Shown here: positions 7,669 through 14,567 of the stretch, piece after piece | How the letters are laid out: each line of letters starts with the position of its first letter | Position numbering within the stretch: the stretch's first letter is position 1 | Origin: JAZKFP01 sp040386355 | Lineage (GTDB): Bacteria; Pseudomonadota; Gammaproteobacteria; Pseudomonadales; UBA6940 | Length of the DNA: 21,069 bases | Direction of reading: 5' to 3' | Assembly: GCA_040386355.1 (NCBI GenBank) | Contig: JAZKFP010000297.1 | Location: 1 to 21,069, forward strand | Position numbers and translations under genes: made by a program | The notes under the pieces: model-generated | Databases searched by the model: none | What the model saw: the letters and a program-made list of their open reading frames with translations, nothing else | Told to the model about the DNA's origin: nothing

Positions 7669-8985
7669 CTAAAAACGTTCTTCAAAACCTAAGCTGAGCG
7701 CCATAACGCGTGGAATTTCGTCTCCATCAATTTTGGTTTTATCTAAACCGTACTCAAGATCTAAATTTGCTATTCCAAATAAATTAATTCCAAATGCTAC
7801 AGACTCTAATTCTGTGCCGGCATTATTTTTCTTATAGCCAGCACGTAACCCAGGTATGAATAATGAACGCGGTTGATAATGGGTTGAAACTACCGTTAAT
7901 TGAATATCGTCACCTAATACATCTTCGTATTCACCCAAATCATGAACTAAAGAAAGACCCCATCGTTGGGTAATAAAAAAACTGCCATCAAACGTTGCGT
8001 AGGCATGCATAGTATGTTTTTCTTCAAGCTCAATATTTCCTAAAGTATTTGCATGATATTGTGCGAGAAAACAATTATTTTGTGATTGAGGATCGGTTAT
8101 TGCTAAACAATTTTGATCTAACGATGCAAATTCAAATTCTGGTTCATTTAAATTTTTAAAAGTCATACCTAATTGGTAATGGTCATTTACCCACAATAAT
8201 CCTTGATCCAAACCGACACCTGAAGCAGAAACTTGATTTTTGTCGTAATCATCACTTACAACGTCTTCTACATCTTCATCTTCAAAAGTTTCAAAACCAA
8301 TAACCTGTTTACTTAATTCAAAACGATATGCATTAAGGCGCGATCCCCAAAGTAATTGCCCTACGAATTTGCCTTCAGAACTTTTCCAAATTGGATGACT
8401 GTAACCCAAACTTGCTTGTACTTTTTGTGCGGATTTTAAATATAAGGATGAGTTGGTTTGATAGGTTTCAGATTGTGCGTCAATTTCTAAAATATCATCC
8501 AGCACACTTCCACGTGCATCTACGCCCATTGAAACATCAAGCGCAAAAATACCAGGAGCAAATTTTGTTTTAAAAACCATAGGAAAAAGTGGAATAGCAT
8601 TTTTTTGACTTATTTTAAAATATCCTTGATCACCTATAACCGGTAAAATCGCATTAAATCGATCTAATGAATCTTGTGCATCATCAAGGGTTACATTTTC
8701 TTCTTCCAATATATCTAACAAATCATTAATTTCAGTTTCAAATTCATTCACGTCTCCAAGCTCAGCCGTAGCACTTAAATTACTAAAATAACCTATTCGA
8801 ATATTTTCATCTTTATCTAACATAATTCCACTGGCTGCAGGATTCATCATGGTAGAGGTCAAAGAAAATTTATCGGATACTCCACCCGTTGTCGTGTTGG
8901 AGCTTGCGTAGGCTGCTGAAGTACAAGAGAGAGAAAACACAGTAATAGCTAAAATTTTGCTTGATTTTGGCTTACTAAATATCAT
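7669..8985 (-). CDS. TraF_2/FadL-like outer-membrane beta-barrel protein
   Basis: The 438-residue protein has a clear Sec signal peptide (KPKSSKILAITVFSLSCTSA, cleavage likely after AYA near residue 27). The body has alternating hydrophobic/aromatic strands and Asp-rich loops. The mature N-terminus carries NPAASG, followed by an acidic helical insert (ELGDVNEFETEINDLLDILE), and the chain ends LSLGFEERF with the terminal Phe typical of outer-membrane barrels. This order (NPA motif, acidic LDDLDD-like helix, strands, repeated Gly-Tyr segments) resembles the family annotated 'conjugal transfer protein TraF' (TraF_2, PF13729), which despite the name is not tied to conjugation. No conjugation gene is nearby. 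The start is ATG 8985, with GAGG 7 bases upstream. It is first in a two-gene unit with the lipoprotein. The family call is from memory of sequence style; FadL-type transport is the main alternative. Confidence 0.65.
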   Translation of the reverse strand: MIFSKPKSSKILAITVFSLSCTSAAYASSNTTTGGVSDKFSLTSTMMNPAASGIMLDKDENIRIGYFSNLSATAELGDVNEFETEINDLLDILEEENVTLDDAQDSLDRFNAILPVIGDQGYFKISQKNAIPLFPMVFKTKFAPGIFALDVSMGVDARGSVLDDILEIDAQSETYQTNSSLYLKSAQKVQASLGYSHPIWKSSEGKFVGQLLWGSRLNAYRFELSKQVIGFETFEDEDVEDVVSDDYDKNQVSASGVGLDQGLLWVNDHYQLGMTFKNLNEPEFEFASLDQNCLAITDPQSQNNCFLAQYHANTLGNIELEEKHTMHAYATFDGSFFITQRWGLSLVHDLGEYEDVLGDDIQLTVVSTHYQPRSLFIPGLRAGYKKNNAGTELESVAFGINLFGIANLDLEYGLDKTKIDGDEIPRVMALSLGFEERF

Positions 8986-9073
8986 GACAATTCCTCAAAG
9001 TGATAATTTTTTTAAATAGGGACATGCTATGAAATTAAAATGCCGCTATTGCTACCAAAACAAGTCTTCAACT

Positions 9074-9108
9074 TTTTAACTGGAGATTCCTGTTACAGAC
9101 AGTTAAAA
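9074..9108. promoter_or_regulatory. Inverted repeat / stem-loop in divergent intergenic region
   Basis: TTTTAACTG (9074-9082) and CAGTTAAAA (9100-9108) are perfect inverse complements separated by 17 bases. There is no T-run after it on either strand, so it is not a standard terminator. It may be an operator for the divergent genes or a transcript hairpin, but nothing further supports a role. Confidence 0.35.
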
Positions 9109-9450
9109 CTTTAGTTGAGACACAATTGATTTCAAACAAATACGAACAGAAATATTCCCGCTCAAAAATGAGACTACTGACTTTTAATGGATCTGATGGA
9201 TTTTAAAAATTAACGTTCCCAAAAATAATTACATATCCATCCATAAAATCTTCTATACCTTGAAGTACGGTTGTTACAAACTTGGTGTCATTAAAATAAT
9301 GCTTTCCTAATATTTCCTACGAATAAAAATCAATAGCAGAATAAAAACTTCAAAAAATAGCTAATTAAAATTGTATTCCAGCCGACTCATAAAATAAGAA
9401 AATCTAATTAGCTGACTTTAAATGACTTTAGAAATTTTTTTGCAATCTGT

Positions 9451-9471
9451 CCTTAGCGTTTGAAAATTAGG
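9451..9471 (+). repeat. Solo family-A-like terminus
   Basis: CCTTAGCGTTTGAAAATTAG plus one G resembles the family A left end (CCCGTAGCGAATGAAAATTA then GG). About 18 of 21 positions agree, with no element body attached. It ends 10 bases before the transglycosylase start, and its AGG is the closest thing to that gene's ribosome-binding site. It may be a remnant of an excised or decayed element; chance similarity is possible for one short match. Confidence 0.45.
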
Positions 9472-9481
9472 TCAAGCAAGA

Positions 9482-10066
9482 ATGAAGAGCTTACTAACTA
9501 TTGTTTTTTTTGGGTTAATTTCTACTATTTCGGCGTTTAGCTATTCTCAAGTTAATCGTACTATTGATCCTGTCGTAACTACTGCACTACTTAAATACGC
9601 GTATCCCTACGAAAAAAGATTTCAGTCATCGTATGAAAGTGCTCAATGGATTTCTTCGATGAATTATCGATTAAGACGTTTTGTACCAAATGGCTCAATG
9701 CGTATTTCAATTTTATTAACGGTTATTCAAGAAGCGCGAAAACATAATTTACCGCCAGAATTAATCCTATCTATTATGGAAGTTGAAAGTCGTTTTAAAT
9801 CTTCCGTAACTTCACATGCTGGCGCGGAAGGCATTATGCAGATAATGCCTTTTTGGAAAAAAAGCATTGGTACAACTTCCGATAATTTATTTGATGTTAA
9901 AACTAACATTCAATACGGCTGTGCCATTCTTAGCCAATATCTTAAAAGAGAAAAAGGAAATCATACACGGGCTTTAGGTCGCTACAACGGTAGTTTAGGA
10001 AAAACTTGGTACGCAGAACGTGTATATGCAGCTTTTCACAAAAATTGGGAACCCACGAATAAATAA
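9482..10066 (+). CDS. Small lytic transglycosylase (SLT / GH23 fold)
   Basis: Periplasmic or exported murein lytic transglycosylase, cleaving glycan strands to anhydromuramyl ends. The 194-residue protein has a signal peptide (MKSLLTIVFFGLISTISAFS) and a single C-terminal SLT domain from about residue 80. The order of motifs is canonical: LPPELILSIMEVESRF with catalytic Glu102, GAEGIMQIMP at 114-123, NIQYGCAILSQYL, and the ALGRYNGS motif near 163. It is much shorter than Slt70 and resembles the stand-alone MltC/EtgA-type catalytic domain. It ends 46 bases before pilU on the same strand, so the pair may be co-transcribed; a link to pilus passage through the wall is inference. The ribosome-binding site is weak (AGG or AAG, in or next to a solo repeat end). 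Confidence 0.9.
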   Translation: MKSLLTIVFFGLISTISAFSYSQVNRTIDPVVTTALLKYAYPYEKRFQSSYESAQWISSMNYRLRRFVPNGSMRISILLTVIQEARKHNLPPELILSIMEVESRFKSSVTSHAGAEGIMQIMPFWKKSIGTTSDNLFDVKTNIQYGCAILSQYLKREKGNHTRALGRYNGSLGKTWYAERVYAAFHKNWEPTNK

Positions 10067-10101
10067 TTTTATTCATTAAATAGTTTTTTTCTTTCTAGCA
10101 T

Positions 10102-10106
10102 GGAGG
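10102..10106 (+). promoter_or_regulatory. Ribosome-binding site that fixes the pilU TTG start
   Basis: GGAGG at 10102-10106 is followed by a 6-base spacer and TTG at 10113. An ATG at 10100 overlaps it but is out of frame with pilU, so TTG is the start that fits. Confidence 0.8.
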
Positions 10107-10112
10107 CTAATC

Positions 10113-11297
10113 TTGAAACCGTTAACTCATTATTTAAGTACTATGGTCCAACAAGATGGATCTGATTTATTTTTCTCACCTGAAGCACCTGTAAGCTGTA
10201 AAATATTTGGTAAAATGCAATCGATTGATTCCGATCTTTTATCGCCAGAAGCGATTCGTAATTACGCTTACGACATAATGAGTCCTGAACAAATAACGCA
10301 ATTTGAACACAAACCAGAAATGAATTTAGCTATTTCTGAGGCGGGTATTGGACGTTTTCGAGTTAATATTTTTCGTCAACGCAGCCATGTTGCAATGGTA
10401 ATTCGTGCAATTAAAACTGAAATTCCTAGTATTGAATCGTTAAATTTACCGCCAATTTTAACTGATTTAATTATGATTAAACGCGGTTTAGTTTTATTTG
10501 TTGGTGGAACCGGTTCGGGTAAATCAACGTCATTAGCATCTTTAATTAATTTCAGAAATACCAACAGTGCGGGTCATATTATTACAATTGAAGATCCGAT
10601 TGAATTTGTACATCCTCATAAAAAATCAATTGTCAACCAACGTGAAGTCGGTGTTGATACCGATAGTTACGAAGATGCTTTGGAAAATACATTACGGCAA
10701 GCACCAGATGTTATTTTAATCGGAGAAATTCGTACTGCTGAAACAATGGAGCATGCATTAGCTTTTGCAGAAACGGGGCATCTTTGTATTTCAACGCTAC
10801 ATGCAAATAATGCAAACCAAGCAATCGATCGAATCGTAAATTTTTTCCCCGAAGAAAGACATAAACAATTATTTATGGATTTATCGTTAAATTTAAAAGG
10901 TATTGTTTCTCAGCGTTTAATTCCAACGATTGATGCAAAACGTGCTGCGGCTGTCGAGATTTTATTGGGTACACCGCGTGTATGTGAGCTTATTAAAAAT
11001 GGTTGCGCAGATGAAATTAAAGAAGTGATGGATAAAAGTCAGGCGTTAGGTATGCAGACTTTCGATACCGCTTTATATCATTTATATAAACAAGGAAAAA
11101 TATCTTTAGAAGAGGCATTGAAAAATGCTGACTCTAAAAATAATTTACGCTTACGTGTGACGTTAGAAAATGGTAATGGGGCTGAAGAAAAGGAATCCGC
11201 CAAAGATAATACCTCAGCTACTCCAACTCCTAAGAAGCCACCTGCAGCTCCAGGATCGCAATTCTCTTTAAAACCTATGGATGATGAACCTGAGTAA
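10113..11297 (+). CDS. pilU: Type IV pilus retraction ATPase PilU
   Basis: Cytoplasmic secretion-superfamily hexameric ATPase that works with PilT to depolymerise type IV pili (twitching, DNA uptake). The match to Pseudomonas PilU is strong: GSDLFF near residue 16, GIGRFRVNIFRQR at 78-90, Walker A GGTGSGKST at 131-139 (Lys137), Asp box IEDPIEFVHPH at 159-169, Walker B VILIGEIR at 200-207, and His box TGHLCISTLHANNANQA at 221-237. RNTNSAGHIITIEDPIE and NIFRQRSHVAMVIR are PilU- rather than PilT-like. It starts at TTG 10113 with a strong GGAGG. The C-terminus carries an extra tail of about 40 residues, rich in Pro/Ala/Lys/Glu (TPTPKKPPAAPG) and ending in acidic residues, which the usual PilU lacks. 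No pilT is in the window. Confidence 0.93.
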   Translation: MKPLTHYLSTMVQQDGSDLFFSPEAPVSCKIFGKMQSIDSDLLSPEAIRNYAYDIMSPEQITQFEHKPEMNLAISEAGIGRFRVNIFRQRSHVAMVIRAIKTEIPSIESLNLPPILTDLIMIKRGLVLFVGGTGSGKSTSLASLINFRNTNSAGHIITIEDPIEFVHPHKKSIVNQREVGVDTDSYEDALENTLRQAPDVILIGEIRTAETMEHALAFAETGHLCISTLHANNANQAIDRIVNFFPEERHKQLFMDLSLNLKGIVSQRLIPTIDAKRAAAVEILLGTPRVCELIKNGCADEIKEVMDKSQALGMQTFDTALYHLYKQGKISLEEALKNADSKNNLRLRVTLENGNGAEEKESAKDNTSATPTPKKPPAAPGSQFSLKPMDDEPE

Positions 11298-11299
11298 AA

Positions 11300-11538
11300 C
11301 ACTAAACGCACATGAAATTTCTATACTGTAATGTCTTATGAATAATGTTTTGTGGGAAAGTACATGCGGGCGAATAATTATTCGCCCCTACGGTATCCGC
11401 TAGAGATTTAAGTATTTTTAGGAAGATGATAATTATTTGTAGGGGCGAATAATTATTCGCCCGTGTTGAACGCTGCCTATTGCTGTTTAAATACTAGAAA
11501 AGTGTTTTAGGAAATCTCATTCGCTTTTGTTGTGTATC
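11300..11538 (-). repeat. Family B repeat, copy 4 (inverted orientation)
   Basis: In plus-strand reading it starts ACTAAACGCACATGAAATTT (the diverged right-type terminus), 3-5 bases after the pilU stop. It contains GGGCGAATAATTATTCGCCC twice (near 11370 and 11442), the first followed and the second preceded by the CTAC/GTAG tetranucleotides. It ends AAGTGTTTTAGGAAATCTCA then TTCGCTTTTGTTGTGTAT. A degenerate family-A-like terminus (11535-11558) abuts it on the side where full A copies abut other B copies. Confidence 0.8.
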
Positions 11539-11558
11539 CATAGCGAATGAGCTTTAGG
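11535..11558 (+). repeat. Solo family-A-like terminus next to family B copy 4
   Basis: GTATCCATAGCGAATGAGCT followed by TTAGG resembles the A-element end GTATACCCGTAGCGAATGAA followed by AATTAGG. It sits at the B-element end where A elements are always found, suggesting that an A copy was once here and was largely lost. Confidence 0.45.
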
Positions 11559-11574
11559 AATAATAAAAGAAAGC

Positions 11575-11606
11575 AAAAAAAAGGACTGATAATCAGTCCT
11601 TTTTTT
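11575..11606. terminator. Bidirectional rho-independent terminator between pilU and htpX
   Basis: AAGGACTGAT (11581-11590) and ATCAGTCCTT (11592-11601) form a stem with a small AT loop. It is flanked by an A-run on the left and a T-run on the right, so both strands end in Us. It lies 12 bases beyond the htpX stop and would also stop any pilU transcript that passes family B copy 4. Confidence 0.88.
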
Positions 11607-11617
11607 AAATATAAAAA

Positions 11618-12508
11618 TTAAGAATTTTGTTTTAACGATTGAATACGATGTTCTAATGGAGGATGAGAACTAAATAATTTAGACAATACATTTCCGTTCA
11701 TACCAGCTCGGATTCCGAACGCCGCTAAAGAATCTTCCAATCCACTTGGAGCGCCCTGTTCTGAACGCAGTCGTTCCAACGCTGCAATCATCGAATGCTT
11801 ACCAGCGTATTGCCCACCACCCGCATCCGCACGAAATTCACGTCGACGTGAAAACCATGCCACAATAACCGATGCCAAAATCCCGAGTACGATTTCTGCA
11901 ACGATAGTGGTTATAAAATAACCGATCCCATTACTGCGTTCTTCGCCACGTGATAACGCTTGATCAACAAATGTACCCACAATTCGGGCTATGAAATATA
12001 CGAACGTATTTAAGACACCTTGCAACAAAGTCATGGTAACCATATCGCCATTTGCAATATGTGCAACTTCGTGAGCTAACACAGCACGTGCTTCTTCTTG
12101 GCTAAAGCGATCCAATAAACCTGTACTTACCGCAACGAGAGAATTGTTTCTGTTCCATCCAGTTGCAAATGCATTGGAAGCCGGTGAATGGAAATACCCA
12201 ACTTCTGGCATACCAATACCCGCCTTTTGAGCCAAACTTTTCACTTCTCGAATTAACCATTCTTCTTGTGAATTAGCAGGCTGTTTAATAATCTGAACTT
12301 TCATTCTCCATTTTGCGATAATCTTGGACATAAATAGAGAAATGAACGCACCACCGAATCCTAAAACCGCACAAAAACCCAATAACGTGGAATAATCAAT
12401 GCCTGTTGATTGAGTCATCCATTGATCAACCCCAAGCAATTGAGTTACCACCGATAACAGCAACACCACTGCAAAATTGGTCATGAGAAACAAGGCAACT
12501 CTGAGCAT
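11618..12508 (-). CDS. htpX: Membrane zinc metalloprotease HtpX
   Basis: Inner-membrane M48 protease involved in quality control of membrane proteins under heat or envelope stress. The 296 residues match the family length (E. coli 293). Two N-terminal membrane helices (about 4-25 and 42-63) are followed by the catalytic site HEVAH at 146-150 (His146, Glu147, His150). Two more hydrophobic helices lie at about 158-180 and 197-220, and the third zinc ligand Glu224 is in RREFRADAGG. SHPPLEHRI near the C-terminus is also family-typical. The start is ATG 12508, with GAGG 10 bases upstream. It has its own terminator and a sigma-32-like promoter, matching known heat induction of htpX in enterobacteria. 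Confidence 0.97.
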   Translation of the reverse strand: MLRVALFLMTNFAVVLLLSVVTQLLGVDQWMTQSTGIDYSTLLGFCAVLGFGGAFISLFMSKIIAKWRMKVQIIKQPANSQEEWLIREVKSLAQKAGIGMPEVGYFHSPASNAFATGWNRNNSLVAVSTGLLDRFSQEEARAVLAHEVAHIANGDMVTMTLLQGVLNTFVYFIARIVGTFVDQALSRGEERSNGIGYFITTIVAEIVLGILASVIVAWFSRRREFRADAGGGQYAGKHSMIAALERLRSEQGAPSGLEDSLAAFGIRAGMNGNVLSKLFSSHPPLEHRIQSLKQNS

Positions 12509-12587
12509 ATAAAAAGTACCTCTAACTGATTTAAAAACTTTATGAAATTGATTTGAAACAAAGCTACGAGAACATATCTTACGCTGT

Positions 12588-12616
12588 AAATGGTGGCGTG
12601 ATGTGAAAATCTCAAG
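12588..12616 (-). promoter_or_regulatory. Sigma-32-like promoter of htpX
   Basis: On the minus strand CTTGAGA (12616-12610) is followed by 14 bases and CACCATTT (12595-12588). Compared with CTTGAAA and CCCCATnT, one base differs in each box. It lies 80 bases upstream of the htpX start. Confidence 0.68.
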
Positions 12617-12627
12617 GCTTAGGTAGC

Positions 12628-12652
12628 ATATACCAGTAGCGTTTGAAAATTA
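12628..12652 (+). repeat. Solo family-A-like terminus upstream of the crotonase gene
   Basis: ATATACCAGTAGCGTTTGAA followed by AATTA matches the family A end (TATACCCGTAGCGAATGAAA) at most positions, without an element body. It lies 47 bases before the crotonase start and carries TTGAAA, a passable -35, although no good -10 follows. Confidence 0.45.
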
Positions 12653-12698
12653 TTGAATATCATAGATATCACCCGCACTTTTATTCTGAGGAATTCCT

Positions 12699-13469
12699 AT
12701 GAATCAAACCATTTTGACTGAACAACACGATGACGTTTTAATCATTAAATTTAATCGACCTGAGAAAAAAAATGCAATTACAAGCGACATGTATCGAATT
12801 CTAACCGAAACGCTGGTGAACGCTGACCAAAATCCACACATTCGAGCCATTATATTAGCTGGGAACGGTGATTGTTTTACTGCCGGAAATGATCTGCAAG
12901 ATTTTTTGCATAATCCGCCTATAGATAGCCATAGCCCGGTTTTAAAGTTTCTTCATGCTTTAAGCACGGTAAAAACAGTATTAATTGCTTCAATTCACGG
13001 ATCAACCATTGGAGTGGGCGCAACCATTTTATTGCACTGTGATTTAGTATATGCCGCTAGTAATACCAAAATCCGTTTTCCATTTGTAGATCTCGGCCTT
13101 TGCCCAGAAGCAGCTTCAAGTTTGTTATTGCCAGCAATGGTGGGCCATCTTAAAGCTTCGCAAGCAATTTTATTAGGTGACACGTTAGATGCTCACACAG
13201 CACATGCTTGGGGTTTAATTAATGAGGTAGTTGATCCGAATGACCTTCCATCTAAAGCACTTCAAATTGCGCAAAAAATTGCTGCTAAACCTGCGGCTGC
13301 ATTGCGTTTAAGTAAATCACTCCTTAAAAATTCAATTTCTGGTTCGATTACCAAATGTATTGATGAGGAAGCTGCTGCTTTCTCAGAGCGCTTAAAATCC
13401 GTTGAAGCAAAAGAAGCCATGACGGCTTTTTTTCAAAAACGTGCACCAAACTTTAAACAATTCGATTGA
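12699..13469 (+). CDS. Enoyl-CoA hydratase/isomerase family protein, probably delta3,delta2-enoyl-CoA isomerase
   Basis: Crotonase-fold acyl-CoA enzyme of 256 residues. The oxyanion-hole segments are visible: CFTAGNDL at 59-66 (Ala62 backbone) and HGSTIGVGAT at 100-109 (Gly105). The active-site loop FVDLGLCPEAASSLLLP at 129-145 places a single acid at Glu137. The GNDL motif and the PE..SS loop resemble ECI2/PECI-type isomerases, which use one glutamate to shift the double bond, rather than the two-glutamate hydratases. This would make it an auxiliary enzyme for unsaturated fatty-acid beta-oxidation. The start is ATG 12699, with GAGG 7 bases upstream. It appears monocistronic. The exact substrate cannot be told from sequence. 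Confidence 0.85.
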   Translation: MNQTILTEQHDDVLIIKFNRPEKKNAITSDMYRILTETLVNADQNPHIRAIILAGNGDCFTAGNDLQDFLHNPPIDSHSPVLKFLHALSTVKTVLIASIHGSTIGVGATILLHCDLVYAASNTKIRFPFVDLGLCPEAASSLLLPAMVGHLKASQAILLGDTLDAHTAHAWGLINEVVDPNDLPSKALQIAQKIAAKPAAALRLSKSLLKNSISGSITKCIDEEAAAFSERLKSVEAKEAMTAFFQKRAPNFKQFD

Positions 13470-13501
13470 CAGACTCATTAGTTTTATCGATACATTAATG
13501 A

Positions 13502-13543
13502 AAGATGAGAATATTTATTCCCAAGATGAGAATTAGATTTCCC
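13502..13543 (+). repeat. Two 21-bp direct repeats upstream of the prepilin gene
   Basis: AAGATGAGAAT occurs at 13502-13512 and 13523-13533, and TTCCC at 13518-13522 and 13539-13543, so the same 21-base unit is present twice back to back with five variable bases in the middle. A 21-bp period places both copies on the same face of the helix. They lie about 130-170 bases upstream of the prepilin start, a usual place for activator sites. Which regulator might bind is unknown. Confidence 0.55.
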
Positions 13544-13611
13544 AACTAGAACTTATAAAAAATAAATTATTTTTTATTTGATTTTAATTGAATATTTTTT
13601 TAGCTTCAGCT

Positions 13612-13632
13612 GTGTTGATAGTTTGTCAACAC
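13612..13632. promoter_or_regulatory. Inverted repeat upstream of the prepilin gene (possible operator)
   Basis: GTGTTGA (13612-13618) and TCAACAC (13626-13632) are perfect inverse complements with a 7-base centre, 42 bases before the prepilin start. The size and symmetry fit a dimeric regulator site; a leader-RNA hairpin is the alternative. No sigma-54 type -24/-12 promoter was found nearby. Confidence 0.4.
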
Positions 13633-13661
13633 GTAAAAAGTATAGAAATTATTTTCATTTT

Positions 13662-13667
13662 GGAGGG
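13662..13667 (+). promoter_or_regulatory. Strong ribosome-binding site that fixes the prepilin start
   Basis: GGAGGG at 13662-13667 with a 7-base spacer to ATG 13675 is the strongest ribosome-binding site noticed in the window. It rules out an upstream TTG (13588) as the main start and argues that the long leader is translated. No comparable site lies before the only near in-frame alternative, TTG 14005. Confidence 0.8.
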
Positions 13668-13674
13668 ATTCTCA

Positions 13675-14523
13675 ATGGATCGACATGATCAAAATTTGCC
13701 TACGCATAAACAATTTTTAACAGGGACGGAATTACCTCAGGGAAGAAAATTACGGAAAACACAATTTCAACGCAATAATTTATTTTATCAACCACCGTTA
13801 CCTTCGCAACATGAAGAACCTGTTTCACATTTTCCCCTAGCTAAAAAAAAGCCTCCTATCTATTGTCGTGAAGATAGAATTAATACTTTAAAAATAAAGG
13901 AATGGATTTTAAAAAGAAAGATTTTTTCTCAACGACCGGAAAATAATTTTTTTAGAAAAAAAGTCTCTGTTGAAGAAGTTATACCGTCAACTGATAATTT
14001 AAGTTTGGGCTTAAATAATAAACCAGGAAAAATATATCCTTCACCTTCCAAGATACATTTAGTTCGTGGATTTACTCTCATTGAATTATTAATAGTCGTC
14101 GCCATAGCGGGCATTTTATCTGCAATTGCATTACCAATGTATCAAGATTATGTCGCTCGCTCTCAGCTTTTGGAAGCAGTCACCATTGGTGGCGCCTACA
14201 AATTAACGATTGAAGACCATATCCAAAATGTTGGTAGTTTTCCTGGAGACAATGCTATGGAAACTATTTTTGGAGAACTTGCTGACGCTGCAGGAGATGG
14301 AACACTCGTTGGTTTTAAAACCATACAAGAAATCACTTTAACGCCAGATGGTGCTGGTTCAGGTGGAGTCTTTGAATTAACGGTTGCTGATGTTGATGGA
14401 ATTAAAGCTCCTTTGCGAGGTTCAACGGTAACTTTTACACGTGCCGATTCTGGCGCATGGAGTTGCGTATCAAGTGTTACTGAGGAGGGTTTAGTACCAA
14501 AAGGCTGCGACATAAGTGCGTAA
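13675..14523 (+). CDS. Type IV prepilin (PilA-like) with an unusually long leader of about 132 residues
   Basis: Major-pilin-like protein. The prepilin peptidase motif RG/FTLIELLIVVAIAGIL is unmistakable: Gly132 is the cleavage residue, Phe133 becomes residue 1 and Glu137 is the conserved Glu+5. MYQDYVARSQ follows as in PilA/PilE. The mature pilin would be 150 residues, a normal size, with a C-terminal disulfide pair Cys264 and Cys278 (WSCVSS...KGC). The preceding 132 residues are the oddity. Usual leaders are 5-25 residues; this one is basic (many Lys/Arg), proline-rich, lacks a hydrophobic stretch and resembles nothing I recognise. It has a strong ribosome-binding site at its ATG. It may be a retained cytoplasmic domain, a chaperone or targeting segment, or a fused small protein. 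An internal TTG start (14005) would leave a leader of about 22 residues but has no good ribosome-binding site. Confidence 0.88.
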   Translation: MDRHDQNLPTHKQFLTGTELPQGRKLRKTQFQRNNLFYQPPLPSQHEEPVSHFPLAKKKPPIYCREDRINTLKIKEWILKRKIFSQRPENNFFRKKVSVEEVIPSTDNLSLGLNNKPGKIYPSPSKIHLVRGFTLIELLIVVAIAGILSAIALPMYQDYVARSQLLEAVTIGGAYKLTIEDHIQNVGSFPGDNAMETIFGELADAAGDGTLVGFKTIQEITLTPDGAGSGGVFELTVADVDGIKAPLRGSTVTFTRADSGAWSCVSSVTEEGLVPKGCDISA

Positions 14524-14553
14524 TTGAAGTGCGTAATTGAAGTGCGTAGTTAA
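14515..14553 (+). repeat. 13-bp tandem repeat, three units, across the prepilin stop codon
   Basis: AGTGCGTAATTGA occurs at 14515-14527 and 14528-14540, followed by AGTGCGTAGTTAA at 14541-14553. The prepilin TAA lies inside the first unit. Slippage would change the distance to the terminator without extending the protein, because the first unit already holds the stop. Confidence 0.75.
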
Positions 14554-14567
14554 TTTTATTGTAATTT

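Larger units (their letters stand above)
8986..9481. other. Intergenic region between divergent genes, 496 bp
   Basis: This AT-rich stretch separates the outer-membrane protein gene (-) from the lytic transglycosylase gene (+) and must hold both promoters. No convincing -35/-10 pair stood out on either strand. It contains a 9-bp perfect inverted repeat at 9074-9108 and, at its right end, a solo family-A-like terminus (9451-9471). No reading frame with a ribosome-binding site, no tRNA-like cloverleaf and no family B copy was seen. Confidence 0.6.

Noticed and set aside
7669..8985. Conjugative transfer region suggested by the TraF-like protein
   Set aside because: The TraF_2 family name is misleading; there are no other tra genes, relaxase or oriT nearby.
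8986..9481. RNA gene or riboswitch in the 496-bp gap
   Set aside because: Only one simple inverted repeat was found; there is no cloverleaf, no recognisable riboswitch core and no terminator.
13588..13674. N-terminal extension of the prepilin from a TTG at 13588
   Set aside because: No ribosome-binding site precedes it. The strong GGAGGG and ATG at 13662-13677 fix the start downstream.
14196..14513. A 105-codon antisense frame across the mature pilin
   Set aside because: It is an antisense shadow of a clear pilin domain, with no independent support.
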